Shown here: positions 41,544-50,070 of the stretch, in pieces
How positions within the stretch are numbered: position 1 is the stretch's first letter
Layout: every line of letters begins with the position of its first letter
Source of the DNA: Microvirga arabica
GTDB lineage: Bacteria; Pseudomonadota; Alphaproteobacteria; Rhizobiales; Beijerinckiaceae
Length of the DNA stretch: 64,000 nt
Assembly (NCBI RefSeq): GCF_016811235.1
Contig: NZ_JAFBID010000026.1
Location: 1 to 64,000 of the forward strand
Reading direction: 5' to 3'
The notes under the pieces: model-generated
Databases searched by the model: none
Seen by the model: the letters and a program-made list of their open reading frames with translations, nothing else
What the model was told of the DNA's origin: nothing
Made by a program: the position numbers and the translations under genes

Positions 41544-41751
41544 ATGACGCCAGACCTTTGCAATGCGTTCCGGCGGAACTTCGACGGATCTTGGACCTGC
41601 ACCAGACCACGCGTGCTCACGCTAGCTAGGCGGCGGACAGACCGTCACCATCGAGGTCGACCAGACGATCCGGCCCGAGGAACTCCTCGGCGGCTATGAC
41701 CTTGCCGCCTACCTGGAGCAGACCTGCGCCCACGGTGACACTGCCGAGTGA
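41544..41751 (+). pseudogene. Small gene with a frameshift, unknown family
   Basis: The ATG at 41544 has GGGAGG upstream and opens MTPDLCNAFRRNFDGSWTCT, ending LTLA. A different frame then continues GGGQTVTIEVDQTIRPEELL and GGYDLAAYLEQTCAHGDTAE before the stop at 41751. One extra base near 41626 separates the two. Joined, they give a compact protein of about 68 residues. It is the gene directly before the truncated SDR gene. I do not know the family. Confidence 0.5.
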
Positions 41752-41784
41752 GGGATCCCGTTGGGCTGTCGCAAGGAGGGCTTC

Positions 41785-42699
41785 ATGCCGCATCCTCTCG
41801 TCCTGATCACCGGATCCAGCGGCTTTCTGGGGCAGGCCATAGCCGCGCGCTTGGTCCGGCACTACCGGGTGGTCGGGCTCGACACCGTCCAACCGAAGAA
41901 GCCCTTGGAGGGCGTCGAGACGGTTCTGGTCGACCTGACCTCCGATGACAGCGTGCACGATGCCTTAGGTGAGATCCGCCGCCGGTTCGGCGCGCGCCTC
42001 GCTTCGGTGATCCATCTGGCGGCCTACTATGATCTCTCGGGCGAGCCTGATGCCAAGTACCAGAGCGTGACAGTCGAGGGCACCCGTCGCCTTCTGCAGG
42101 CGCTGCAGAAAGGATTCGAGCGCGTCGAGCAGTTCGTCTTCGCCAGCACGATGCTTGTTCACGCTCCCACACAGCCGGGCCGGCCGATCACCGAGGACTG
42201 GCCCCTCGAACCCAAATGGGCCTACCCGCAGTCGAAGGTCGAGACCGAACAGCTCGTCCTGGCCGAGCACGGCCTAATCCCGGTCGTGATCCTGCGGCCG
42301 GCCGGGGTCTATGACGAGCGCTGCCGCTCGGCCTTCCTTGCCCAGCAGATCGCCCGCATCTACGAGCGTCAGCCCACGGGCTACCTATTCGCCGGTAATC
42401 CTGAGCATGGCCAGCCGTCGCTGCACCTCGACGATCTGGTCGACGCGGTCGAGCGCGTGGTGAACCGGCGAAGCGATCTGCCGGGCGAGGTCACCTTTCT
42501 CCTCGGGGAGACCGAGACGCCCAGCTATAGGGCCCTGCAGCGGCGCATCGGCGAGCTCGTGCATGGCGAACCTTGGCCCGTGGTGGCGTTGCCCAAGCCC
42601 CTGGTCGAGGCCGGCGCCTGGATGCAGGAGGAGGTGCTGGCGCACGACCCCTTCTCCAGGACGATGTCAGCGTGTTGGCGATCTCGGGCAGGGAGGTGA
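41785..42699 (+). pseudogene. NAD-dependent epimerase/dehydratase (SDR), 3' end lost
   Basis: From the ATG at 41785 (AAGGAGG upstream) the protein is an extended SDR: LVLITGSSGFLGQAIAARLV (GxxGxxG cofactor motif), VIHLAAYYDL, FASTMLV, and YPQSKVETEQLVL (catalytic Tyr and Lys). VVILRPAGVYDERCRSAF and SLHLDDLVDAVERVV follow. After EEVLAHDPF (about 42652) the native sequence ends and 14 unrelated residues precede a stop. Family members continue further, so the C-terminal part is missing. The break coincides with the truncation of the opposite-strand antiporter gene. Confidence 0.7.
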
Positions 42700-42871
42700 T
42701 GCCGCCGAGAAACAGCATGCCCACGAAAGCCTGCCCCCAGCCTGTCTTGCGGGAGATGTTATCCAGATAGTGAGTCAGACGCGTGCCGGCGCCCCAGACG
42801 AGCACGGCTGCCACGAGGAAGATCCCGATGTTGACCCAGACGGGATAGTCTTGTGCATTGGACAGAGGCAA
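42655..42871 (-). pseudogene. N-terminal fragment of a sodium/calcium antiporter
   Basis: From a TTG at 42871, the minus strand encodes PVWVNIGIFLVAAVLVWGAG, TRLTHYLDNISRKTGWGQAF and VGMLFLGGITSLPEIANTLTSS, the first spans and alpha-1 motif (G-x-TSLPE) of the CaCA exchanger family. Native sequence ends at about 42660, where the frame enters the antisense of the SDR gene. Only about 70 of some 330 residues remain. Confidence 0.75.
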
Positions 42872-43264
42872 TCGGTACCACTTCCGTTCGGAGCTCCAAA
42901 CCAGGACGAACCTTTAATGTCCCCTCCCACTGACAGTTCCGAAAAGAGCGCCTGATTTCGGCCAACATGTCAGTGAACCCGACAGGCTGAGTGTAAGGGG
43001 GAAAGAATTCTCCAACAAAGGGCAATGTCCACAACTGGCACCTCTCGGAAGTAGACCCAAAGTCTGCTCTCGCGAGGAACACCGGACGTTCTTGGAGGTC
43101 AGGGGATCGGCAGAGGATAACCCTGAGCGGACCATTCCGTGGCTCTACATTCCACAATTCCCCATTACGCGCAATTTGACGCACGTTCTGCCGGATCATC
43201 TTCCCATGGCAGCATGAGACTGGTAGAGCAAATGATTAGAATAAATTCATCTTTGGGGGCATAG
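42872..43264. other. Intergenic, about 390 bases, no supported gene
   Basis: A long minus-strand frame (42759-43199) is open but without protein-like character, and no start with a ribosome-binding site was found. It follows the antiporter fragment. Confidence 0.35.
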
Positions 43265-43450
43265 ATGAAAGCCTATGACGATACTGACAAGGCAAGACAT
43301 GACCAGGCGAAGCAACGAAGCCTGGAAGCTATCGACGCCCGGCTGGCGCGTCATGAAAAGGTAACCCAAATCACCCTAATACTGGTCCTGATCCTAGCCG
43401 GGCTGACGCTCGCCCTTCTGGCCAATCACCTCTTCGGCCATTCAAACTAA
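43265..43450 (+). CDS. Small single-span membrane protein
   Basis: 61 residues: a charged N-terminal helix (KARHDQAKQRSLEAIDARLA) then a membrane span (TLILVLILAGLTLALLANHL). GGGGGC precedes the ATG. It ends 24 bases before folE in the same direction, so it may be in that operon. No known family. Confidence 0.55.
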   Translation: MKAYDDTDKARHDQAKQRSLEAIDARLARHEKVTQITLILVLILAGLTLALLANHLFGHSN

Positions 43451-43474
43451 CCACAGAACAAATCCGCAGGGGCC

Positions 43475-44149
43475 ATGATGAACTTCCATTCGCGTGATCT
43501 GAACCTCGCTCGCCTGTGCAACGAAGCTCTCGACCAGCCGCTGACTGAGGCTGAGCGTGAGGCGATGACCGCGGCGGCTGCCCGGAAGATTGAGGAACTG
43601 TTCGATATCCTGCGCATCGATCACCAGAACGACCACAACACGCGCGAGACGCCTCAGCGCGTCGCCAAGATGTATGTTGAGGAACTCCTGGAAGGCCGGT
43701 TCACCGCCCCGCCCAGGATCACCGAGTTCGACAACGCTCAGGCCTACGATCAGTTGATCATCACCGGGCCAATTGAGCTGCGCTCCATCTGCGCCCACCA
43801 CCTGATGCCAATCTACGGCCAGGCTTACATCGGCATCCTGCCGGCGGCCGATGGCAAGATCATCGGCCTGTCCAAGTACGATCGCATTGTGGAGTATTTT
43901 GCCTCCCGGTTTCAGATCCAGGAGGAACTGGTCAAGCAGATCGGGCAGTACATCATGGACATGACCGCTCCCCGTGGGCTGGCCGTGCGCATCAGCGCCG
44001 TGCACATGTGCAAGACCCAGCGCGGGGTCCGCGCCAGCCACCGCAGCCGCATGGTCAACACCTACTACTGGGGCGAGTTGGCCAGCGACACCGCGCTCAA
44101 GAGCGAGTTCGTGCAGGAATGCGCGACCCTCGACCGGGCAGGGCCATAA
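43475..44149 (+). CDS. folE: GTP cyclohydrolase I
   Basis: 224 residues. Converts GTP to 7,8-dihydroneopterin triphosphate, the first step of folate and of queuosine synthesis. Conserved blocks: RETPQRVAKMYVEELLEG, ELRSICAHHLMPIYGQAYIG (Cys and His zinc ligands), IIGLSKYDRIVEYFASRFQI and QEELVKQIGQYI. AVHMCKTQRGVRASHSRM-like VHMCKTQRGVRASHRSRM holds the last zinc Cys and active-site residues. Length is normal. The active-site CxHH reads CAHH where many enzymes have CEHH. ATG 43478 is an equivalent start. A PACE transporter gene and a QueD-like gene lie downstream, the latter convergent. Confidence 0.93.
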   Translation: MMNFHSRDLNLARLCNEALDQPLTEAEREAMTAAAARKIEELFDILRIDHQNDHNTRETPQRVAKMYVEELLEGRFTAPPRITEFDNAQAYDQLIITGPIELRSICAHHLMPIYGQAYIGILPAADGKIIGLSKYDRIVEYFASRFQIQEELVKQIGQYIMDMTAPRGLAVRISAVHMCKTQRGVRASHRSRMVNTYYWGELASDTALKSEFVQECATLDRAGP

Positions 44150-44206
44150 GAGGTCCATCATACCCAAGCGGCTCAGTCCGCCCTTCTCCCTTGAGGCTTC
44201 TTGATC

Positions 44207-44656
44207 ATGCGTTCAACTGGGGATCGCATCCGTCACGCCATCAGCTTCGAACTCGGCGGCCTTGCCCTGATCTCGCCGCTCGGCGCGTGGGCCTTCGGCA
44301 TGCCAGTGGCTGATGTGGGCGTGGTGGGTGTAGCCTGTGCGATCATCGCGACGGTTTGGACCTACATCTACAATCTGGCCTTTGATGCAGCGCTGCAGCG
44401 CCTGAGGGGCGGAACGCACAAGAGCCTTCCGCTGCGCATCCTGCATGCTGTTGTGTTCGAACTGGCGCTGCTGGCCCTGCTGATGCCCGTCATCGCGTGG
44501 TACCTTGAGGTAGGCCTCGTGCACGCCCTTGTCATGGATGTTGCCTTTGCCGGGGCCTACATGGTCTACGCCCTTGTGTTCAACTGGGCCTACGACCGTG
44601 CCTTTCCTCTCCCGGAGTGGCAGGGAGAAACCCAGCCACACCAAGCGGCGCTCTGA
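44207..44656 (+). CDS. PACE-family (bacterial transmembrane pair) efflux protein
   Basis: 149 residues from the ATG at 44207. Two tandem repeats of the BTP domain: DRIRHAISFELGGLALISPL with WTYIYNLAFDAALQRLRG, then LRILHAVVFELALLALLMPV with AYMVYALVFNWAYDRAFP. Each has the hallmark (R/H)xxHAxxFE and the N-x-x-(F/Y)D motif. Family members such as AceI export chlorhexidine and natural polyamines by proton antiport. Inner membrane, four spans. It starts 57 bases after folE in the same direction, but no link with folate is expected. Confidence 0.85.
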   Translation: MRSTGDRIRHAISFELGGLALISPLGAWAFGMPVADVGVVGVACAIIATVWTYIYNLAFDAALQRLRGGTHKSLPLRILHAVVFELALLALLMPVIAWYLEVGLVHALVMDVAFAGAYMVYALVFNWAYDRAFPLPEWQGETQPHQAAL

Positions 44657-44733
44657 GCCGCTGTTCCGGATGAACCGCTTTCCTGCCTGAGGTGGCGCTG
44701 TGGCGGTCATGCCATCCTGAAGCGCCCAACGGG

Positions 44734-45120
44734 CTAGGCTGCCAAACCCATGCGGGCCTCGGCCTCACCGCGATAGATGCAGCCTTCCTGGGAGCCGGAC
44801 ATGCCGCGCTTGAGCTCCACTTCCTCGAGGCCGGGGAAGCGTTCCTTCACCAGCTTCCAGACATATTTGGTGACGTTCTCCAGCGAGGCGACGCCGATGG
44901 CGGGGTTGAGGTCGAGATTGCCGTGATCGAGGCCCGACCCATGCTCGCCCTTGATCTCCTTGATGTAGTTCTCGACGTCGTAGAGATTGACCGGCCAGCC
45001 ATAGACCTCGTCGACGGGCCCGCCGAAGGTGAGCTTGACGATGAAGGTATGTCCATGCAGCCCGGAATAGGGAGCCACCGAGTGAGCGGCATCGAACGTG
45101 AACTCGCAATAGGTCTTCAT
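44734..45120 (-). CDS. QueD-like 6-carboxytetrahydropterin synthase family protein
   Basis: 128 residues from the ATG at 45120. PTPS/QueD fold: YCEFTFDAAHSVAPYSGLHG and HTFIVKLTFGGPVDEVYGWP provide the three zinc His. VNLYDVENYIKEIKGEHGSG with LDHGNLDL, then SLENVTKYVWKLVKERF, follow. QueD acts after FolE in queuosine synthesis. The catalytic Cys normally four residues before the HGH motif is Tyr here (APYSGLHGH), and no Cys or Glu stands nearby, so the reaction may differ from that of QueD. Convergent with folE and the PACE gene. Confidence 0.8.
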   Translation of the reverse strand: MKTYCEFTFDAAHSVAPYSGLHGHTFIVKLTFGGPVDEVYGWPVNLYDVENYIKEIKGEHGSGLDHGNLDLNPAIGVASLENVTKYVWKLVKERFPGLEEVELKRGMSGSQEGCIYRGEAEARMGLAA

Positions 45121-45573
45121 CTCTCTTGCCCCAGGAACCTGTTTTTGTTTTGACCGGCTTGGAAGGATGTTCCCGTCGACCCAACCACGGTGAGGAATCT
45201 GCACTTTAACTGCCAAAGTTTCCTACCATGCCCTGATCCATCAGCCAAAGTAAGGGAAACCCCTGATCCGCTCGCCGCATTCCATCAATGGCCCTACCCG
45301 AAGTTCTTGTCGTAAGCCATTGACGGATATAGCCCGCAACAGCCTCTATCCTCGGAAGGTCTCAAAATGGCACTCCTGAGATGTAAGCGTTTGGTCCGCT
45401 TCGGCGTTCGCAAGCCGACGTTGTTTCAGTCGCCGGAATGCGAATTTCTGACCCGTTCCGGACTTTCCGCATCGAGATGCCAATCCGGAAATTCACGGCA
45501 GCGTAAATGACGCTGTGGTATGGCAAACAGGTGTTCAGCTAGCACCTGAGTACGTGAGTGTAGGGGAGTGCGA

Positions 45574-46746
45574 TCATAGCGGCAGAGGGAACCTGACACT
45601 GGTGCGGGTGCCCTTCTCAATCGGCTCCCTCTCCACCTGACCATCGAGCTGGTTGGTGAAGGCGTCGATGAGCTGAAGGCCGAGCCCGCCCTTGCGCGGC
45701 GGTCCCATGCCGCGCCCGTTGTCTTCGACCACAAGGCAGGCCTCGCCGAGTTCGGACTGTGTCGTGAAGCTGACCCGGATGATGCCACCGTCCTCGTCGA
45801 AAGCGTACTTCAGGGAGTTGGTGACCAGCTCGTTGACGATCAGCCCGGCTGCCACGGCCCGGTCCAGAGGAAGCAGCGCTCCGCGCTCGGCCTCAACCTC
45901 GATGCTCACGGTCTCCCGCTGCGGGTCGATGTTGGCACATAGGGCCCGCAGGTAATCGCCGAATTCCACGTTGCTGATGCCCATGTCGAACGAGAGCTGA
46001 TCCTGAGCCAGGGCAATCGCATGCACCCGGTCCATAACACTCACGAAACGGTCCCGGTCCTCCTGTGTCGAAGCGTGCCGCCGTTGCAGGGCCAGAAACG
46101 AGATGATGGTCTGAAGGTTGTTCTTCACGCGGTGCTGGAACTCGCGCAGGACCACGTCGGCAAAGGACTTCTCCCGTCCATGAGCAGCCGCAGCCTCGGC
46201 CGCCTTGGTCTCAGTCTCCAACCGCAGCAGGGCAACGCCTAGAATATTGGCCATGGTGGACAGGAAGGTCACGTCGCCTTCGTCAAAGGAGCGTGGTTCC
46301 TCCGCATCGACTTCGAGCACACCCCAGGTGCGGCCGTCGATCCGCACCGGCACGTTCAGGATCGAGACGATGCCATGGTCGCGCAGGCTCGGGTGCATGC
46401 GGAACTCAGGGTCATTCGGCAGGTCCTCGACGATCACCGGAGCAGCCGTCTGCATCGTCCGGCCTGGAGGTGAGGCATTGTCGAGGGCAAAGCTCGTCTG
46501 GCCCACCACGCCAGGTTTCCAGCCCACCCCTGCCACCATCAGCAGGTCACCGTGATCCGGACGGTAGCACAGCACTTTCACGTGCTTGATGTGGGTGACA
46601 CGGGAGACCTGGGCCGTGACGTAGTGCAACAGCCTCTCTCGCGGCAGAACCTCAGACGCCACACGGCCGAAGGCGGCGAGCGCCCGCTGGTACTCGTGCA
46701 TGCGCTTCAGTTCAAGGCTTGGGCCGTCGCTCCTCTTGGGCATCAT
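45574..46746 (-). CDS. GAF-domain histidine kinase of the HisKA_2/HWE group
   Basis: About 390 residues, soluble. GAF domain at about 25-165 (VLCYRPDHGDLLMVAGVGWK, RSFDEGDVTFLSTMANILG). A HisKA_2 dimerisation domain follows with EFQHRVKNNLQTIISFLALQ (phospho-acceptor His near residue 205), and then a HATPase_c domain (IVNELVTNSLKYAF, VVEDNGRGM, KGGLGLQLI). Kinases of this group activate PhyR-type or receiver-only regulators in the general stress response. Within 5 kb lie a receiver (46986), a second HWE-type kinase and nepR-ecfG. AGGAGGC precedes the start; ATG 46743 is an alternative. Confidence 0.9.
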   Translation of the reverse strand: MMPKRSDGPSLELKRMHEYQRALAAFGRVASEVLPRERLLHYVTAQVSRVTHIKHVKVLCYRPDHGDLLMVAGVGWKPGVVGQTSFALDNASPPGRTMQTAAPVIVEDLPNDPEFRMHPSLRDHGIVSILNVPVRIDGRTWGVLEVDAEEPRSFDEGDVTFLSTMANILGVALLRLETETKAAEAAAAHGREKSFADVVLREFQHRVKNNLQTIISFLALQRRHASTQEDRDRFVSVMDRVHAIALAQDQLSFDMGISNVEFGDYLRALCANIDPQRETVSIEVEAERGALLPLDRAVAAGLIVNELVTNSLKYAFDEDGGIIRVSFTTQSELGEACLVVEDNGRGMGPPRKGGLGLQLIDAFTNQLDGQVEREPIEKGTRTSVRFPLPL

Positions 46747-46985
46747 GCCTCCTGCTCAGATGCCCGTCGGGGCTGTCTTACTGCAAGGCTGGAAAAGCTC
46801 GGTGGTTGGGTCTGGTTCCGTCAGGGACGCGCAAGTGGTCTCTCAGCAGGCGGTCAATGGGTCCCCACCACATTAAACTTGCTTCTCGTCAAGAGGTGAC
46901 CTTAGCCAAGGTCTGCCTAGATGACCGGCATTGTTTCACGTCTTGGCATTAGGAACAAAGGCTGTTGATCTCTCTTTCGTCGGGT

Positions 46986-47378
46986 ATGCCTAAATCTAAA
47001 TCTGATCACCGACCCCGTATTCTCGTTGTCGAGGACGAGGCACTCGTCCGGATGACGCTCGTTGACGTGCTGGAGGATGCCGGCTTCAAGGTGATCGAAG
47101 CAGTTCATGCCGACGAGGCCCTGCGAGTCCTGAAGGCTGTCTGGGACATCCAAGCCATGGTCACGGACGTGGAGATGCCGCGCGGCAGCATCAACGGGTT
47201 CGAGCTGGCCCGCCAGGTTCGCGCCAGCCGCCGGGACATTGGGGTGCTGATCGCCTCTGGGCGCGCCGCACCGAAGCCGGGTGACCTGCCGGAGGGAGCC
47301 TTGTTCATCGGCAAGCCCGTCCATCCTGAGACACTCGTACGTCTGATTGGGACACTGCTCACCGTTGACGGGGGTTGA
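46986..47378 (+). CDS. Receiver-only response regulator
   Basis: 130 residues from the ATG at 46986. Intact receiver: ILVVEDEALVRMTLVDVLED, MVTDVEMPRGSINGFELARQ, GVLIASGRAAPKPGDLPEG, LFIGKPVHPETLVRLI. The remnant at 34590 and the regulators at 23061 and 24642 are relatives. It lies between two soluble histidine kinases, both on the opposite strand, and could be their shared substrate. Confidence 0.87.
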   Translation: MPKSKSDHRPRILVVEDEALVRMTLVDVLEDAGFKVIEAVHADEALRVLKAVWDIQAMVTDVEMPRGSINGFELARQVRASRRDIGVLIASGRAAPKPGDLPEGALFIGKPVHPETLVRLIGTLLTVDGG

Positions 47379-47454
47379 AGGAAAGGGATCTGTTCCCTCG
47401 CGTGGGTATGGGAAAGCAGCAATAATCCACATCACGCGCTTCGGAAGGGAAGGG

Positions 47455-49425
47455 TCAAAGCATCGATGTGGGGAGCGGAGCCTCGACCGAGCAGATCAGG
47501 CCTGTCGGAGCGTACTCAATCCCAACCTCGCCATTCAGGTCATGAGCCAGGCTGCGCTCGATCAGGCGCGACCCGAACCCTTTCCTTGTGGGACGGGTGA
47601 CCCTCGGGCCGCCAGTCTCCTGCCAGCGCAGAAGCAGAAGAGGCGGGCTCTTCGTGTGATCCACCATCCAGCTCAGGTGAACCTCCCCGGCTGCGTTTGA
47701 GAGCGCTCCGTACTTGACCGCATTCGTGGCTAGCTCATGAACGGCCATTGAAAGCGCGAGAGCCATCCTCGGTACGAGGTGGACCCGGCCTCCTTGGACG
47801 CGGATCCGCCCCTCCCGCCCGTTGCCGTAGGGTTCGATGACATCACCAACAATCTCGTGCAGCAGAGCGCCTTCCCAGCTCTCCCGGGTGAGCACGTTGT
47901 GAGCGCGGGAGAGCGCGAACAGGCGGCTCTCCAGTGCCTCACGGACCTCCAAGGGTGTCTCAGACCCGCGCAGCGTCTGTGTTGCGATGGATTGTACCGT
48001 CGCCAGCGTGTTCTTCACCCGGTGGTTCAGCTCGTTGATGAGCAGCCGCTGGTGCTCCTCGGCTTTCTTGCGCTCGCTGATGTCCTGGATCACGCTGATG
48101 CCGTAGAGCGGCTCCCCGGAGGGATCATCGACCCGAGAGGCCGCGACTTCCACCCACACCTCATGGCCATCCTTGTGGATGTAGCGCTTCTCGACCGTGT
48201 ACGTGTCTGACTTCGCCAACATCAGGTGCGAGAACCGCTCCAGGTCCACCTCGCGGTCATCCAGATGGGTCAGGTCCCAAAAGGTTCGTCCGAGGAGCTC
48301 CTCCCGGCTGTATCCGGTGATGGTGCACAGGCGCTCGTTGACGCGCAGGAAGCGCCCGCTTCGGTCGACTTCACCAATGCCGGCGAACACGTGCTCGTAG
48401 GTGGCGCGCAGCCGCTGCTCGTTCTGCCGCAGGGCCGCTTCCCTGTCCCGCAGGTCCTTTTCGATGCGGGCGCGCTCGACGGCATCCCATGTACGATGGG
48501 CGACGCGCTCGACGAGCATGATCTCGGTAGCCGTCCAATGACGAGGCCTCGCCTCGTGCACATAGAGGATGGCCCGAAACCGCCCCTCCTTGATGAGGGG
48601 TGCCACGATCAGGGAGCGACAGCCAATGCTTGCCCATGTTGCTGCGTGATCTTGGCCAACTCGCGGATCAGCCAAGCAGTCCTCAACGATGAGCGTGCGC
48701 CCGGCCCTCAGCTCCGCGATCACGGCGGGGCCGAATGCGTCGAGAATGCGAGCCTCACCGGCGAGGCTCGCCACGGATGCGTCCCGCGTCCAGTCCTGCT
48801 CGACCGCCACGACCTGCTCCGTCGCATTGATCTCGCCGTATCCAGTGCGGTCTGCGTTGATGTGGCTGCCGAGCGCCCGTGCTGCCGCCAGGGCGATGGC
48901 ACACGGCTCAGACAGGGTGGCAAGCCGCTCGCTCAGCTCGACATGAAATCTGGCTCTGTGATCCGCCTGCACCTTCTCCGTAGTCTCGGTGCAGGCGCAG
49001 AACATCCCAGCAATGGCGCCGCTGTCATCGCGGACAGGCGAGTAGGAAGAGGTGTACCACGTGTCCTCCGGAAAGCCGTGACGCTCCATGACGAGATGCA
49101 GGTTCTCGTGGAACGTGGCCTCTCCGGCCATGGCCCTGATGACAAGCGGCTCGATGTGGTCCCAAATCTCCGGCCAGACCTCCTGGAAGGGACGGCCCAG
49201 GGCATGCGGGTGCTTTGAGCCCAGGATTGACGCGTACTCATCGTTGTAAAGGAGCGCGAGCTCCGGTCCCCAGGCGACGAACATCGGGAACTTGGAGGTC
49301 AGTATCAGGCTCACCACCGTGCGGAGCGCTTGTGGCCACGTTTCAAGGGAGCCGAGGGGAGTGGTCGACCAGTCCCGACTGCGCAACAGAGCGCCCTTCT
49401 CTCCGTCATCAAGGAAGCTGTGCAC
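47455..49425 (-). CDS. PAS-GAF-PAS HWE-family histidine kinase
   Basis: 656 residues, soluble, GTG start. PAS-like domain (about 25-150, FPMFVAWGPELALLYNDEYA), GAF-like domain (about 165-325, CRSLIVAPLIKEGRFRAILY) and a second PAS (about 335-455, RATYEHVFAGIGEVDRSGRF). HWE kinase core: RLLINELNHRVKNTLATVQS (phospho-acceptor His), MALALSMAVHELATNAVKYG, LLLLRWQETGG and GFGSRLIERSL. The W-x-E element of the HWE group is RWQETGG. It may report to the nearby receiver or to the NepR-EcfG system. The N-terminal PAS type is common in light, oxygen or redox sensing. Confidence 0.9.
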   Translation of the reverse strand: MHSFLDDGEKGALLRSRDWSTTPLGSLETWPQALRTVVSLILTSKFPMFVAWGPELALLYNDEYASILGSKHPHALGRPFQEVWPEIWDHIEPLVIRAMAGEATFHENLHLVMERHGFPEDTWYTSSYSPVRDDSGAIAGMFCACTETTEKVQADHRARFHVELSERLATLSEPCAIALAAARALGSHINADRTGYGEINATEQVVAVEQDWTRDASVASLAGEARILDAFGPAVIAELRAGRTLIVEDCLADPRVGQDHAATWASIGCRSLIVAPLIKEGRFRAILYVHEARPRHWTATEIMLVERVAHRTWDAVERARIEKDLRDREAALRQNEQRLRATYEHVFAGIGEVDRSGRFLRVNERLCTITGYSREELLGRTFWDLTHLDDREVDLERFSHLMLAKSDTYTVEKRYIHKDGHEVWVEVAASRVDDPSGEPLYGISVIQDISERKKAEEHQRLLINELNHRVKNTLATVQSIATQTLRGSETPLEVREALESRLFALSRAHNVLTRESWEGALLHEIVGDVIEPYGNGREGRIRVQGGRVHLVPRMALALSMAVHELATNAVKYGALSNAAGEVHLSWMVDHTKSPPLLLLRWQETGGPRVTRPTRKGFGSRLIERSLAHDLNGEVGIEYAPTGLICSVEAPLPTSML

Positions 49426-50070
49426 CGGCTGTTCCAGCCTAGGGGCGCCTGGACCTGTAGGTGTCCTGCTTAACGGCGATGAGTGCTTCAGTTTGGCGCG
49501 TGAAGTTCACGATGCAGGACTTTCGGTCGGAATGCTCGCGGAGGAGATAGAGGTGGAAGCCCCTGTTTCAATCGAAGCAGCGGAGGAATGGCCGGTGCAG
49601 CATCCGCTAGCCGCCTGACTGGCTGGCGAGTTGCGGAACATGATACCGAGGTGATCCTGCCCTACCGCGGCCTGACTTCGGTCCCGTTTCGATGCGGACC
49701 ACTGATGGTGCATAAGGAAACGCCCCGGTGAGAAGCATAACGAGGTCTTCAGCCGGGGCGTCTGTGGCGTGTAGGGGGGCGATGCCACACCAGCCAAACT
49801 AGGTTGTCCCGACCGAACCGCAACTGAGCAAACGGGGTGAGCCTTTATTCCTGATCGCGAACTCCGCATCGGGAGTTGCTGCGGTGAGGAGAACGCCCTA
49901 ACCGAGGGGTCCCTGCGTGACCTCCGGCTTAGGGCGCCAATGGCCCTGGCTGAGAGAATCGGGTTGGAGCCTCAACCAGGGCCGATGCGGCTCAAGGGAA
50001 CTGAAACCGCATGGCCAGAGCTTGGTCGTTCAACCGTGGCTATTTTATGGATTGGCACCCGGCTGCTCAC
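49426..50070. other. Intergenic region with four stem-loops
   Basis: About 640 bases between the HWE kinase and ecfG with no clear gene. The end of a frame (NGDECFSLAREVHDAGLSVG, stop at 49618) reads protein-like but has no start, so it may be a gene remnant. Stem-loops: CGCCCCGG/CCGGGGCG (49721-49760), AACTCC/GGAGTT (49860-49877), CGCCCTAA/TTAGGGCG (49894-49936), and GGCCCTGG with TGAG and their complements (49942-49983). The last could be a terminator or part of a structured RNA. Confidence 0.4.

Noticed and set aside
42759-43199. Minus-strand frame of 146 residues next to the antiporter fragment
   Set aside because: No start with a ribosome-binding site and no recognisable segment; likely non-coding.
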